Shown: piece after piece, positions 1-11,165 of the stretch | How positions within the stretch are numbered: the first letter of the stretch is position 1 | Layout of the letters: the number at the start of each line of letters is the position of its first letter | Assembly: GCF_009905375.1 (NCBI RefSeq) | Contig: NC_133656.1 | Location: 242,589,139 to 242,653,138 of the forward strand | Direction: 5' to 3' | DNA length: 64,000 bases | Source of the DNA: Apium graveolens | Taxonomy: Eukaryota > Streptophyta > Magnoliopsida > Apiales > Apiaceae | Made by a program: the position numbers and the translations under genes | Notes under the pieces: model-generated | Told to the model about the DNA's origin: nothing | Seen by the model: the letters and a program-made list of their open reading frames with translations, nothing else | Database searches by the model: none

Positions 1-288
1 GGGAAAAATCAATTTAAAAACGAAGGGGGAAAACTGAGATTGTCTGTAGGGTGCAAATTAGTTGGGTGTGATGTTTTAAAGGAACCGCACATTAAATTAA
101 ATTGATCTAATGATTTAGATTAATTTCTAGTTTGTATTCTAATTTAATTTTTATTTGATCATTTGCCTAATAATCCTATTTAGTTTAAAATTACATTTAA
201 GGTTGCACCCAATTTACAAAATCTTGTAATTGTAATTGTATTTGGTTGGAAGTTGCATTTTGGATTTGTTAAATTAAATGTAATCTTC
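1..288. other. Distal upstream region of PHD copy 1, no gene seen
   Basis: AT-rich sequence with no credible ORF. From about 190 onward it is homologous to 18077-18180 at the end of the unit, so it is the start of the duplicated promoter segment. Equivalents: 19456-19744 and 38977-39264. Confidence 0.6.
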
Positions 289-291
289 TTA

Positions 292-840
292 GAGATTGGT
301 TGGTTCGGCTCATATTTCGAACCCATATCTAGTGTTTAGTTGACTATTTTAAAATTAGATATGATTTCTTATACTCATCTACAATCAAATTTGATACATG
401 TGGATTTAAGAGAGTAGCATGAGGTATAAATTAAATTTCATTATCTCATTTTTATTTATAAAGTTGAATACAATCTTAAAACATATATCTTAAATATCAT
501 GTTGTTTAATTTTAAATAAGTTATGCTTATTTTTATTTAATTAAAATTATTAATAATTTTTTTGATTTAAATATTATAAATGAACATTGAATTTTAAAAT
601 TTTAATTTTTTAATCACTTGTATATATTTATTTTTATTTGTACGTTATATAACAACTTAAATTCGACATATGCAATATATAAAAATTTGATTCAATCAAT
701 GAATCAAAAATATTTAATTTAAAGAGATTTCATTCCATCACCGAAACAACACATGATATGAGGATTGATTTCTCAACCTCATGCCGGCCCAACCTCATTC
801 CTTATTACAAACCCATATCGGCTTCTAAACCAAACGACCC
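292..840. mobile_element. Tourist-like (PIF/Harbinger) MITE in PHD copy 1 upstream region
   Basis: A 549-bp AT-rich non-coding insert bounded by TTA at 289-291 and 841-843. The older promoter copy at 17911-18566 has an uninterrupted empty site with one TTA at the same place. The ends resemble each other in inverted orientation (left GAG...GGTTGGTTCGG, right complement GGGTCGTTTGGTTTAG). TTA target duplication is the family hallmark of Tourist elements; the family name is inferred, the insertion itself is seen. Confidence 0.75.
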
Positions 841-843
841 TTA

Positions 844-1369
844 AATGTAATCAAAAACAGTTTTAATTATTTTGCATAAGCAGAAGTCGCACTTGGTTAA
901 AAACCATATTTTTATTACGAATATTTATAGAAAGCAGCAAAATTGTAAAAAAGCTTTAAAAAGTTAGCACTTTTGATCATTTTCCTTCATTTAATTAATT
1001 CATAAATAAATACATTTCATAGAAATTTTAGAAAATTCAAGCAACACATCTCACAAAAAAATAAACACCCATACTTCCAAAATAAATAAATTCCTCTACT
1101 TTTTCATTAAAAATAATAAGAAAATATTAAATCTACAAAATACGTTACACCAACATAACACATATTGACACATATTGTCAAACACAATAAATCACAAAGT
1201 TCCAAAAAAATTCATCTCTAGAACCCACGAGTTCACACCAAAAAACAAATTTCTATCTACAACCATCAAAATTAAAAAAAAAAACTCCAAAAAATAAAAT
1301 AAATCACAAATTATATTACAACCTCGGACCTCCTTGTCTATAAGAGACAAACTTGCCATTCTCGCCACC
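844..1369 (+). promoter_or_regulatory. Proximal promoter region of PHD copy 1
   Basis: AT-rich region immediately upstream of the predicted 5' UTR exon. A possible TATA box, CTATAAGAG, lies at 1338-1346 and would place transcription start near 1370. The segment is conserved in units 2 and 3 and, in diverged form, at 18180-18566. No coding potential is seen. Confidence 0.45.
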
Positions 1370-1635
1370 TTCTACAGTTCTACTCCTTCTTCTTCCGACA
1401 ACGACTACTACATCTTCGCGATTTCCGAGGTAACATTCCTTTTTACCCCAATCTCAATTTTACTGTCTGTAAATATTTGTTTTTAACTTCATTTTTTATG
1501 TAAGTCATTTCAGTTCTAGTGTTCGTTTTATAGTTCATGTGATTTTACGTAGTTTTTGAATTTTAATTACATGATGTTAATTAGGGTTTTGAATTTGTGA
1601 TTATTTAGATTATTTTACTATAGTTATACATTTTT

Positions 1636-2290
1636 AACTCCACGTTGATATGATTTTTTTAATTGTAGCATTCGTTTTATAGTTGGTGCAATTTTAAGTG
1701 ATTTTTTTTTAATTTTGATTGAATGGTTTGAATTTGTGAGTATTTGTTGTGTGTTGTTGTTTCAACTCCATGTTAATGTAATTCCTGTTGAATTCGTGTA
1801 ATTTACGTGATTATTGGTTCTTGATTGTTTTTAAGTAAATGATGTGGATTGAGGTTTTGAATTTGTGATTGTTTGTAGTGTGTAATTATTTTTAACTCCA
1901 TGTTAATGTAATTCATATCAATTTAAGCTTTGGTTTCGTATAATTTAGATAGTTATTGATTTTTAACCATTTTTAAGTGAATGATGTGGATTAAGGTTTT
2001 GAAGTTGCGATTGTTTACGGTATGTAATTATTTTAACTCCATGTTGATGTCATTGATTTCGATTCAAGCCTTTGTTGCATGTTATTTATGTAATTGTTGA
2101 TTTTTAAGCATTTTTAAGTGAATGATGTGAATTAAGGTTTTGAATTTGTGATTGTTTACGGTATGTAATTATTTTAACTCCACGTTGATGTCATTCTTTT
2201 TTATTCAAGCCTTTGTTGCATGTAATTATTTATGTGATTGTTTATTTTTTAGCCATTTTTGGTTAAATGATGTAAATTTGGGTTTGAATT
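1636..2290 (+). repeat. Tandem ~130-141-bp repeats inside PHD intron 1 (copy 1)
   Basis: The phrase AACTCC(A/C)(T/C)GTTRATG recurs at 1636, 1764, 1894, 2035 and 2176, each followed by similar text ending in GGTTTTGAATTTGTGATTGTTT. Spacing is 128, 130, 141 and 141 bp. The intron between the 5' UTR exon (ending 1429) and the coding exon (starting 2318) is therefore built largely of diverged tandem repeats. Confidence 0.75.
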
Positions 2291-2319
2291 TGTGATATAA
2301 CTGGTTTATGATTACAGAT

Positions 2320-5300
2320 ATGGAGCCAACGGAAGATTGGGGAAACAAATCATGGACGGTGGATTGTGCGTGTGGAGTGAATTTCGATGATGGAGAGGAA
2401 ATGGTGAATTGTGATGAGTGTGGAGTGTGGGTGCACACGAGGTGTTCGAGGTACGTAAAGAGCGAAAAAGTGTTTACGTGTGAGAAATGTAGGAGGAAGA
2501 GTAAGAGGTGTGAGAATATTGAGGATGAGGTTGCTGATATTTTGCTTGGAATGGCGAATAAGAGTGGGGAGAATGTGGGGTCTAGCAGGACGACTTGGAC
2601 AGGGAGGGTTCCGAGGGAGGAGAGGGCGCATGTGCAAGGAGTGGTTGGTGGGGAAAGCGCGGGAACGGGGATTTTTGGGTCGGCGTTGTGGAGGGCGAGC
2701 GGGTATGTACATAAGAAGTTTGGTTTTCAGTATAAGGAGTTTGATTGGAATGACGGGAATGAGACTGGTGGTAATGAGGGTGGTGGAAATGAGCTTGGTA
2801 GTGAGGGTAGTAATTGGGGAGCGTTGTCTTTGTTAAATAATTATAAAGCGGGGGGTGTTGGTGGTAGTGTAAGTTTTGGTGCGGGGAAGAGAACAAGAGA
2901 TGAAGAAAGTAATAAAAAGAAAAGGGAGGAAGGCGAGGAAGGCGAGGAAGTTAATGACAATACAACTACCACTTCTAAGTTGATGCATAGAAGTAAGACA
3001 GTTGGCCATTTAGATTATCAACCATCATCGAAGGTCAACCTCACACTACAGGAGGATCAGTCAAGCACTCTAAACACTCCTGCAACAATAAGTGATGAAG
3101 AGGTCTGAGTCAAGCTGGCGTTTTGTTGTCATGTTTTCTTGAAGTTCCTCTGCTAATGTTTTGCTAATTTCTGTTTCATCTTTTGCAGCTTGCATTATTA
3201 TTGCATCAGGAGCTTAACAGATCTGCAAGAGTCTCGCGGGTGCCACGCATGCGGCATGCTGGTAGTTTACCCCAGTTAGCTTCTCCGACTGGTGCAAGCA
3301 TGCTCATGAAGCAGTCACCATCTAATTCTGTGGGAAAAGACCGTGGTTCGGTAAGTTGCACATGTCACTTTTAATTTCATTTATACTAGTGATTTCTCAA
3401 TTACATTAATCGTTGTGCTTAAACAATACAAATATTCATTTCGCCCTTGGTAAGGCCCGTCCTTGTTAAGTTAGTTGTGTACTGATTTTTTTCGTATTAT
3501 ATCCTTGTTGATTTAAATATAACGTGATAAGTACTGTTAGGGTGTTAAGTAACCATCTATAATTAAAATCTTAAGGGGTTAGGAGGCGTCCTCAATTGGG
3601 TTATATAACTGTAATATCTTGCGCGACATGTCTTAGATATATAACTCTAAAATCACTTTGTATTTAAGAATCAAACTTTAAAGCGCATAATGAGTATGCG
3701 TTTCCATAAACGTGATAAAAAACAAAGTACTGTTTTAGTTATGTTTCCATAGCTAAAACTAGGTACCGTTGACATCATAAATGTTTATCTCATCCTTCCA
3801 ATTGGTTGATATTAATCGCTTACGTGTCATTCTTTATTGATGTTTTTATCAATGTTTATGTCTCGCCTTTTATGGCAAATTTTGAGAAATACTGCACCCA
3901 ATATCATAAAAGGAAAAATATGGCCCTTTATGGCACAGAAAAACGAGTCTTAGACATGTCTTCTTTTAAAACGCAAAGGCGTGCAACGTTTCTTATATTT
4001 ATAACTCTGAAGTCACTTTTTTTTTAAGAAACAAACTTTAATGCGCATCATAAGTATGCGTTTCCAAAAATATGATACACAGTGGCGTGTTTGGAAGACG
4101 TCACATGCAGTAGCGGTTTTACTAAATTGTAATGGATACCTGTACATGTGTTTTGGAATGGTTCCACACAACTGGTAATGTGTGGAGTCGACTCTGTGAT
4201 CTTCACTTGAATGCACTACAAATGAACCACTGAACCAGATATATGCTTTGGCAAGATGTGAAACACACAATATTATAATGTGTCACATGTGGCATTAAGG
4301 GCCTTTCTATCCAGTTTATACTTTTTGGGCAATTTTCCTTAGATATCTATTAAGTTTCATCCTCTAATGATGTCATTTCTCATTTTTAATATTACTTGCA
4401 CGGTTAATTTTTATATCTAATGAAGGTGAAGTGAAGCCTGAGGAGATTATATAAAAATAATGTTGAGGTAATGTCTTACATTGCCGAGGGTATAGCTTTG
4501 TACTTCTTTAGCATTGACCTTGTGTAGACAGCATTTATGACCTTCTTTGTATCCATCTTCCCTTGGTAACAAGAGGGCGAGAGATTGACCTTGTGTAGAC
4601 AGCATTTATGACAGGCTGACAGTGTGAGTATTAAATTTTCTGTAAATGACCGATAATCGAAAAAAGCTATAGTGGAAAAGGATGAGTAAAAACAGTTTAA
4701 AATTTTCAATTGTTCGTTTTTTCTTTTATAAATGATAATGGCTGCTCGACTTAGCTTAATGGTAGTATCTGTTGTTGTTTTTAACAATAAAGGTTTCCAA
4801 AAGAAAAGGAAAAAGTGTAGCAACAGAGGGAACTCAAAATTCTCAAGAGCTCCAGGATGAATCTAAGAGTATGAAGAGATCACTACTGCTGCCAGTTCAG
4901 AGGACCAATGACTCGGCTCGCACAGAAAATTCTGTTACCATGAGGGTAGTGGACAATGGGTCAGCACCAGCCATACAATCTGCTAACAAGAGTAATCCTC
5001 CTGCAACTAGCAAGCAGCATGTGTCTTCCAGATGTAAATCGACTCAAACTGCCTCTGATGATGACTCTGGCACTGAAAACCGTGTGACCTACCGCACCTT
5101 ACCAGGTTATTGCTTTAAGTTCTAGATTCTTCACATGTTTGAGAAAGATATAGCAACGTACAGAATAAGAAAAAGAAGTACTGTAAAAGGAAACCACTAG
5201 ATAAATATAAAAATAGATCCGGTCTATGATATTCTCTTCTTCATTTCCTCATGCATGAATCCTTGTCTATAGGATTGCTCTCAGAGATTGTAACCAAGCC

Positions 5301-6112
5301 CATGACTTATAAGGAGCTTTGCGATGCTGTTTTACCGGTATGTGTGAAATGTCTTTGTTCACGTTAAACGTGAAAAAGATACAGTCTCACAACTTTCTGA
5401 TTCTCTGTGCAGCACTGGCCTCACTTGAGGAAGAAGAATGGTGATTGTTATGCCTATTCCAGCCACTCACAGGCGGTCCTTGACTGTCTGAGGAGCAGAA
5501 AATCTTGGGCCCGCCTTGTTGATCGAGGTCCCAAGGTATGCCATTGTAATCATTAGCAACTATTTCTAGTTCTGCTTTCTAGTTCTGCTTAAATCAGCAG
5601 GAACACTGTTTGATGTTTCACTCTTGTTTAATTATCGATCAATGATTACAAACGAGTCATGGCCCGTATAAGAGATGGAAGAAGTGCTATTTATTAATAT
5701 TACTTTGTTCACTAAAGGTTATAGAATCATACGTTTTTATGTATACTCATTCACCATGCCCCTTGTTTTTAGATGTCTTTTTTATCTCAATTGTTATTAA
5801 GTATGTTAAATTGATTTTTAATTATTGCACTAGTCAAATGTTGGAAGGAAGCCCCGCCGGTCCGATGCTGAGGGTCTTAGTATTGTGGAATCATTCATTG
5901 GCCACATACCCAAGGGTAAGAGGCAGATGAGGAAGCGGCGCAGAGAGTTAGCGCTGCAAGAAGGAGATCTCAAGAGTGTGGACGGTGATGATGTCAGCAG
6001 TGGTGAAGATAGCTTGAGTTCTAGTTCCAGTAGTGGGGAGATGGGCTTGTCCAGTGGCGATGGTGGAACAGGTTCGAATGGGGGGCCATCTGGAGTTTAT
6101 GCTTCAGAGTAG
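2320..6112 (+). CDS. PHD-finger protein, copy 1 (intact, 574 aa predicted)
   Basis: Predicted chromatin-reader-type nuclear protein. Exons: 5' UTR exon to 1429; coding 2320-3102, 3189-3350, 4793-5105, 5273-5337, 5413-5535 and 5834-6112, all with GT-AG introns and consistent phase. The start is the ATG at 2320: the in-frame ATG at 2308 lies before the acceptor AG at 2316-2317 and is intronic. Residues 16-57 form a C4HC3 PHD finger (Cys16, 18, 31, 34, His39, Cys42, 54, 57; Trp37 before the His). A Gly/Asn/Glu-rich stretch follows, then an HQELN...RHAGSLPQL segment (exon 3) and a conserved block with LPHWPHLRK and YSSHSQAVLDCLR (about 420-482). The C-terminal exon has basic, NLS-like GRKPRR and KGKRQMRKRRRE and a Ser/Asp/Gly tail. 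The architecture fits a plant PHD family with an H3-tail-binding-type finger; the exact orthologue is not established. Residue 64 is Cys here and Gly in the other copies. Confidence 0.85.
3642..4080 (+). repeat. Diverged direct repeats in PHD intron 3 (copy 1)
   Basis: About 85 bp at 3642-3725 recurs at about 3998-4080, both reading ATAACTCT(A/G)A(A/G)(A/G)TCACTTT and later AGTATGCGTTTCC. This explains the small ORFs seen inside the 1442-bp intron. The same pair exists in units 2 and 3. The intron shows no coding signal. Confidence 0.6.
4513..4612 (+). repeat. 29-bp direct repeat in PHD intron 3 (copy 1)
   Basis: ATTGACCTTGTGTAGACAGC plus nine further bases occurs at 4513-4541 and 4584-4612 (period 71). 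Unit 2 has a slightly altered pair; unit 3 has only the second copy, next to a tRNA-like A-box sequence. Confidence 0.6.
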
Positions 6113-6431
6113 TTTCGTAAGTGTTGTAGTATTTTTTATGATCTTCATGCCGGAAAACTCCGATGTTGTTCGAGTTTTACCAAGTACAGACTTTTCTAGA
6201 ACTTGGAAGGTGTTCTGTGTTATACTGTAGTTTTAATGAGAAGTTCAGAACTTGGAAGGTGTTCTCTATGTAGTTTTTATAAGGAGTTTAAGAATAGTTT
6301 TGAAAAAATTTACATTTGGATTTATGTCAGCGTTTCCTGGTTACCATGGATATATGTTGCTTCTGTTTTTATCATGTTTTAAGACACCCCTGTGAAGCCA
6401 AAATTTATGGTTTCGCCCTTGGAAACAATAC
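6113..6431 (+). other. 3' UTR / downstream region of PHD copy 1 with 49-bp tandem duplication
   Basis: Non-coding. AGAACTTGGAAGGTGTTCT starts at 6198 and again at 6247, giving two tandem 49-bp copies (6198-6295). No clear polyadenylation signal stands out. Equivalent regions follow copies 2 (from 25563) and 3 (from 49943). Confidence 0.5.
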
Positions 6432-6439
6432 ACGGTAGC

Positions 6440-6836
6440 CAGCGGCGGATTCAGGTCCGATTTCTCCGGGGCACCATATACCTAAGTGACCATGTTACTT
6501 TTAGTGGTCTAAATTTAATTCTTTTTTGGTCACTTTCACTATAAACCTGACATAGTAAAGAAATCAAGACAACACACTCTAGATTTTTTTTGATACTGAA
6601 AATTAATATTTCAACCAATTATTCTCCAATTTATTGATAATCATATAATTATAATTAAAATCAAATATGACTCAAATTATGAAAAAATTATTAATATTAT
6701 AGAAAATCTAAATTTTTTAGTGGGGTACTATAAAAATATATATTTATACTTTTTTTTTAAAAACCGCTAATTTTTGGTTATCAGGGCAGGGCAGAGGGGC
6801 AGGTGTCCCTGCTGACCCTATATGAATCCGGCCCTG
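6440..6836. mobile_element. Non-autonomous hAT-like MITE, unit 1
   Basis: A 397-bp element with ends CAGCGGCGGATTCA and (complement of the right end) CAGGGCCGGATTCA, matching at 12 of 14 bases. It is flanked by 8-bp target copies ACGGTAGC (6432-6439) and ACCGTAGC (6837-6844), 7 of 8 identical. The 8-bp duplication and CAG-starting inverted ends are typical of hAT elements. There is no transposase ORF. It is present at the same site in units 1-3, so it predates their duplication. Confidence 0.7.
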
Positions 6837-6844
6837 ACCGTAGC

Positions 6845-7472
6845 AATTGACAAAGTAACTCTACAGTACTATTGGTTGAACAATTGTGTTCTCAACTTTG
6901 TTCATATCTGTATATCAAGTAATCTTGGTAGTAAAAGTTCATTACGCAGAAAAGAAACTACAGAGTGCATACTACTAGAAGTTTAAGGAGTCTGTTTCAT
7001 TAACAGATACAGATATACCAACGACAACGATACGTTGATACTCAACTCGGTCACAAGAACTAGCTATCACAATAGACAAAACCTTATAAGCAAGAAGATC
7101 ATCAGAAATATTTGATCTTGTTCTCATTTTTTACATATGCCACTTGAGATCTTGAAGAAAAAACATGGCTATTATGAAAGTCTACTGATCAAAGATATTA
7201 TGAAAGAGGTCTGATCGTTTTCCATCATTCTAGTTGTTCACAGTTCTGCCAACGCTTCCATTTTGAGATCTTGTAAGCTGTTTCTGAATAATTCACTTGA
7301 TAAATTTGAATAAGTGATGCACTTCCACAATTGACGCGAGAAGTTCCATATGGAGATCTTGTAAGCTGTTTCTGAACATATTATCCACTTGATAATTCTG
7401 AATAAGCAGCCACTTTCACAATTGACACACATAATCCACTTGTATGATATAATTCAGGGCAGAAATTATTAC
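6845..7472. other. Non-coding stretch with an ~88-bp tandem duplication, unit 1
   Basis: No gene is seen. GAGATCTTGTAAGCTGTTTC occurs at 7265 and 7353 inside two diverged tandem copies (about 7255-7342 and 7343-7435). The stretch lies where the final exon of the minus-strand SnRK2 gene would be expected, but I cannot recognise that exon. Confidence 0.5.
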
Positions 7473-8311
7473 CTTTATAGGGTTTGTGATGAAAATCTTA
7501 GACAATAGATGCCTACATTCCATGGAAATCTGAATGCAGTTTGGTATCAAGAATGGGGCTTTCGGTATTTTCTGTCAAAAGCCAATTGTACATACGTTTA
7601 CGAAGGCGTATAGCTCCCAATTTGAAATCAGGCAATTTAAAATTTAGCTTCTATTTCCCCTTCATATGCAAACTACTCTCATGTACACTAACCTCAATTG
7701 TCTTTTTAAAGTCATTTGGATCATTCGGATCCGAAAAGGGATAACTCCCAACAAGCATCACATATAGAATTACTCCGCAAGACCAAACATCTGAAATCTA
7801 TTATCTCGATAATTAGATAGAACATATGGCTATTAGCAAAATTTAGTACATCACCTAGGAAATCAACAGAAATTAACTTATCACCTTTCCCTCGTACGCT
7901 TTTCTGCTCAGAACCTCTGGTGCAACATAAGCTGGTGTTCCCACGGTAGATTTTGGTTGAGAATGAAAAACTGATGACTGGCAGTACGCAAATCCACCCA
8001 AATAAAAGAGAGGAGGGAAGTGGATTTAGCAGACAGAACATTTTTGTAATGGTATATATCCCAGAGTAATCTGTAAAATTATTACCTTGGAGTACCCAAA
8101 ATCACATATTTTGACACGTGGCGCTAGACTTCCATCTAACATTGTATTTTCGAGCTTCAGATCTCTATGGCAGATATGCTGTACAAGATCATAGATCGCT
8201 AAAAACTAAAACTGTGAAATTCAGAGCTGATACCAAAAACAAAGCACAGACACATACCATTGAATGACAATAGCTAACTCCTGATATTAGTTGTTGGAAG
8301 AAAAACCTTGC
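7473..8311 (-). pseudogene. SnRK2-type Ser/Thr protein kinase fragment, unit 1
   Basis: Five consecutive exons of a SnRK2-like kinase read on the minus strand: 8258-8311 (54 bp), 8086-8178 (93), 7885-7977 (93), 7693-7797 (105) and 7473-7571 (99), each with AG/GT borders and open frame. They contain [18 protein letters not shown] (catalytic loop), KICDFGYSK (DFG), [13 protein letters not shown] (activation/APE), [19 protein letters not shown] and CRHLLSKIF. The motifs and this exon-length series match the plant SnRK2 family (ABA and osmotic-stress kinases), possibly subclass III by [13 protein letters not shown]. The exons for the ATP-binding lobe are absent: retroelement sequence begins within about 110 bp of the first exon. 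The regulatory C-terminus is not recognisable. It cannot encode a functional kinase as it stands. Confidence 0.8.
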
Positions 8312-8455
8312 CTGGTTCCAAACATAACAGGAAGTGCAAAATGAGTACATAAAATTTACCTATTAACAATTATAACGATGTCATTGGGAAACATCAAGAT
8401 CTTATCTGCCTCGATAAAGAGTTTGGAACAGAGACCATCCCTTTGAACTGTCATT

Positions 8456-9970
8456 GGTGATCCTGACACAGGAGTGACGAGTAGACATGCCACTCATAAT
8501 GAATGTCACTTTTCAGGGTTTCTATCAAATATGAAACCTAAGAAAGTGGATGAGGCACTTGAAGATCCAGATTGGGTTATTGCTATGCAAGAAGAATTCA
8601 ATCAGATTGAGAGGCAGAAGGTATGGAAATTGGTACCCGACCAAAGGGTGAGTCGGTAACAGGCACTAAGTGGGTATTCAGAAAAAAGTTAGATGAAGAT
8701 GGCATTGTAACGAAAAACAAGACCAGACTGGTAGCTAAAGGTTACTCTCAAGAAGAGGGTATAGATTATGATGAAACCTATGCACCGGTAGCTAGACTTG
8801 AGGCAATCAGGATATTTTTGGCATTCCCAGCATATTCAGATTTCAAGGTTTTTCAAATGGATGTGAAGAGTGCATTATTAAATGGGGAGCTTGAAGAGGA
8901 AATGTATGTGGAACAACCTCCAGGTTTTGAAAATCTAAATCTGGCTAACTTTGTATATTTTCTATTCAAAGCCCTCTATGGTCTTAAGCAAGCTCCAAGG
9001 ACATGGTATGACACTCACCAAGAGTTTTTACTTGAAAATGGTTTTACTAGAGGTGTTATAGATAAAACTGTGTTTCATAAAATGCATAAATCTGATATGA
9101 TATTAGTTCAAGTATATGTTGATGACATTATATTTTGTTCTGCTAATGATGATCTTTGTAAGAGATTTTTTAAGCTAATGTAGAGTAAGTATGAAATGAG
9201 CATGATGGGAGAGTTGGACTACTTTCTTGGATTACAAGTGAGTCAATGGAAAGATGGTGTATTCATCTGTCAATCCAAGTACATAAAAGAGCTTCTCAAG
9301 AAGTACAATATGGAAGATTCAACTCCGGCAAAGACTCCAATGCCAACAGCCTCTAAGCTTGATCATGACAAAACTGGTAAGAAAGTTGACATCACAAGCT
9401 ACGGAGGTATGATAGGCTCATTACTTTATCTTACAACAAGTAAACCAGATATTATGTTTACAACATGGTTATGTGCTAAATTTCAAGCTGACCCTAAGGA
9501 ATCTCATCTTATAGTTGTTAAGAGGATATTTAGGTAACTTAAGGGGACTCCAAATCTTGGAATTTGGTACCCTAAAGGTATAGGTTTTAACCTAGTTGGC
9601 TATACAGATTCATATTTTGCAGGTTGTAAGATTGACCATAAAAGTAATTCAGGAAGCTGTTACTTTCTTGAAAGAATGTTGGTATCATGGCATAGCAAGA
9701 AGCAGTACTCAGTATCCACATCAACTGCTAAAGCCGAATACATAGCTGCTGGAAGCTATTGTGCTCAAATCTTGTGGATGAGGAACCAACTGCGGGATTA
9801 TGGTATGTTGTTGTCAAATATTCCAATATTTTATGACAATACAAGTGTCATAGCAATCTCAAACAACCCAATTAGAAGATCAAATTGCAGACATGTTCAC
9901 AAAACCACGTGATGAAAACATTTTCTCTAAGTTGGTTAGTGAACTTCGGATGTTAAATCTTTCTAATTAA
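8456..9970 (+). pseudogene. Copia RT/RNase H remnant (Sirevirus-like pol 3' part), unit 1
   Basis: Reads from the pol linker (GDPDTGV) into reverse transcriptase: [65 protein letters not shown] and the catalytic YVDDIIF, then RNase H (VSWHSKKQYSVSTSTAKAEY) and the pol end motif IADMFTKP, stopping at 9968-9970. It is broken by a frameshift near 8638, TAG at 9181-9183 and TAA at 9535-9537, and by loss of roughly 100 bp after NNPI (about 9873) that also shifts frame. These domains would make cDNA in the cytoplasmic particle of an active element; this copy is inactive. Confidence 0.85.
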
Positions 9971-11165
9971 TAAATTAGAAATCAATAACTAAAATTTACA
10001 TTAAATAAATTCACTTGTTATTCAATGTCAATATGATAAGGCCTTGTGAATTTATGTGTCATTATTTATTTCTTGTAGTTCAAATATTTGTGTGTTTGTA
10101 CCTAATTGATAAATATTTTAGCACACTTATATTGATAAATTATTTAAAAATAAATTAATCATAATTGGTTAAGTTATGAGTAAAGTTTAGTAGCATAATC
10201 TTGATTTAATTATTTGAGACTTTATCAATTCAATAATAAAAGTTTCAATTTTAATAATCAAAGTTGTTATTTGTTAATTTTAGTGGACTTTAAATTATTT
10301 AATATTTAAAGAGGTTCATTAAAGTTAACTAGTAATTAGCAGCATAATTTATTTCATAAAAATATAATATTATCAAGTTTAATGATAATAGTTGTATTAT
10401 TATGAATAAAATTTTGAAGTACGGAAATTTTTTTAAGTAGAGAGTTACTTGCGACCACAGTGCACTATAGGTCGCAAGTAAGTACTTAAACTATTTTTGT
10501 TCTTGTTACGGGGGATACTAGTCGCAAGTAACTACTTAGATTTGAGTTAGTTGCGACAAGGCTGTTCCCTGTAGTAGCTAAGTAAGACTAAAAAAAATCG
10601 TATCAGAGTTACTTGCGACCTTAACATCATTGTGGTCGCAAGTAACTACATTGTTTTTCCAAGTTATTGCTTAGGTTACTTGCGACCCCTGTGAACTATA
10701 GGTCGCAAGTAACTGTCTTATTTTTTTTCTTCTGCGTTACTGCTGTGTATATATGTGATCTCTCAGTTCATATCTTTTTTATATATACATATATACACAC
10801 AGTCGCAAGTAAGGACGATAAAAGAGAGAATAATTTTCAATCGATTGGAACAGTACCCAAATATTCTGCTAAAATCTCTAAAAATTGCAGATTTGTGAAG
10901 CCCATGACCTACTCTATCATTTGACTGTAAAATCACACATTTTCACTGGTTAATTTGATAGATCTTAAACTGTGATTTCTAAGGAATAAGGCTCTGTTTG
11001 GTTTGTACTTAATTGATTATTCTTCTTATTTGCTCTCTAGTGTTCTATTATTGCATATTTGCTCCGCATAAATTTGTGTGTTTTGCATATTAGTCTCGTG
11101 TTATTATTTCAAGTGCACGATAAATTTGTTTTACGGTCAAAATGTTATTCTCATTTTTAATTAAA
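9971..11165. other. Non-coding region between pol remnant and downstream ORF, unit 1
   Basis: AT-rich, no ORF of interest. It contains the GGTCGCAAGTAA hairpin cluster (10444-10813). The small ORF at 10667-10924 runs through the hairpins and is not considered a gene. Confidence 0.6.
10444..10813 (+). repeat. Cluster of four hairpins built from GTTACTTGCGACC / GGTCGCAAGTAAC, unit 1
   Basis: Inverted pairs at 10444-10456/10470-10481, 10520-10532/10546-10557 (arms in opposite order), 10608-10620/10634-10646 and 10675-10687/10701-10713. All four have arms of about 13 nt and a loop of exactly 13 nt; pairs 3 and 4 are perfect palindromes. Loops 1 and 4 share GTG(C/A)ACTATA. A lone GTCGCAAGTAAG lies at 10802-10813. 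Confidence 0.9.

Noticed and set aside
2308..2319. Upstream in-frame ATG of the PHD exon (MITD start)
   Set aside because: It overlaps the splice acceptor GATTACAG ending at 2317. The 5' UTR intron would remove it, leaving ATG 2320 as start.
3806..4270. Small ORFs in PHD intron 3 on both strands (also 23292-23725 and 42782-43245)
   Set aside because: They lie in the direct-repeat part of an intron flanked by good splice sites, and lengths change between copies through single-base run changes.
4754..4792. tRNA gene just before PHD exon 4
   Set aside because: Only an A-box-like stretch is present; no B box or cloverleaf, and the sequence runs straight into a splice acceptor.
8312..8420. Possible additional SnRK2 exon upstream of the 54-bp exon
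   Set aside because: The expected coding phrase for the preceding exon was not found on the minus strand; retroelement pol codons begin at about 8420.
10444..10813. CRISPR-like array because of short repeats with fixed spacing
   Set aside because: The repeats are inverted pairs in a plant retroelement, spacers between pairs vary (about 28-50 bp) and there is no cas context.
10667..10924. 85-codon ORF in the hairpin region (also 30115-30372)
   Set aside because: It runs through the inverted-repeat cluster, has no recognisable protein features and is deleted in unit 3.
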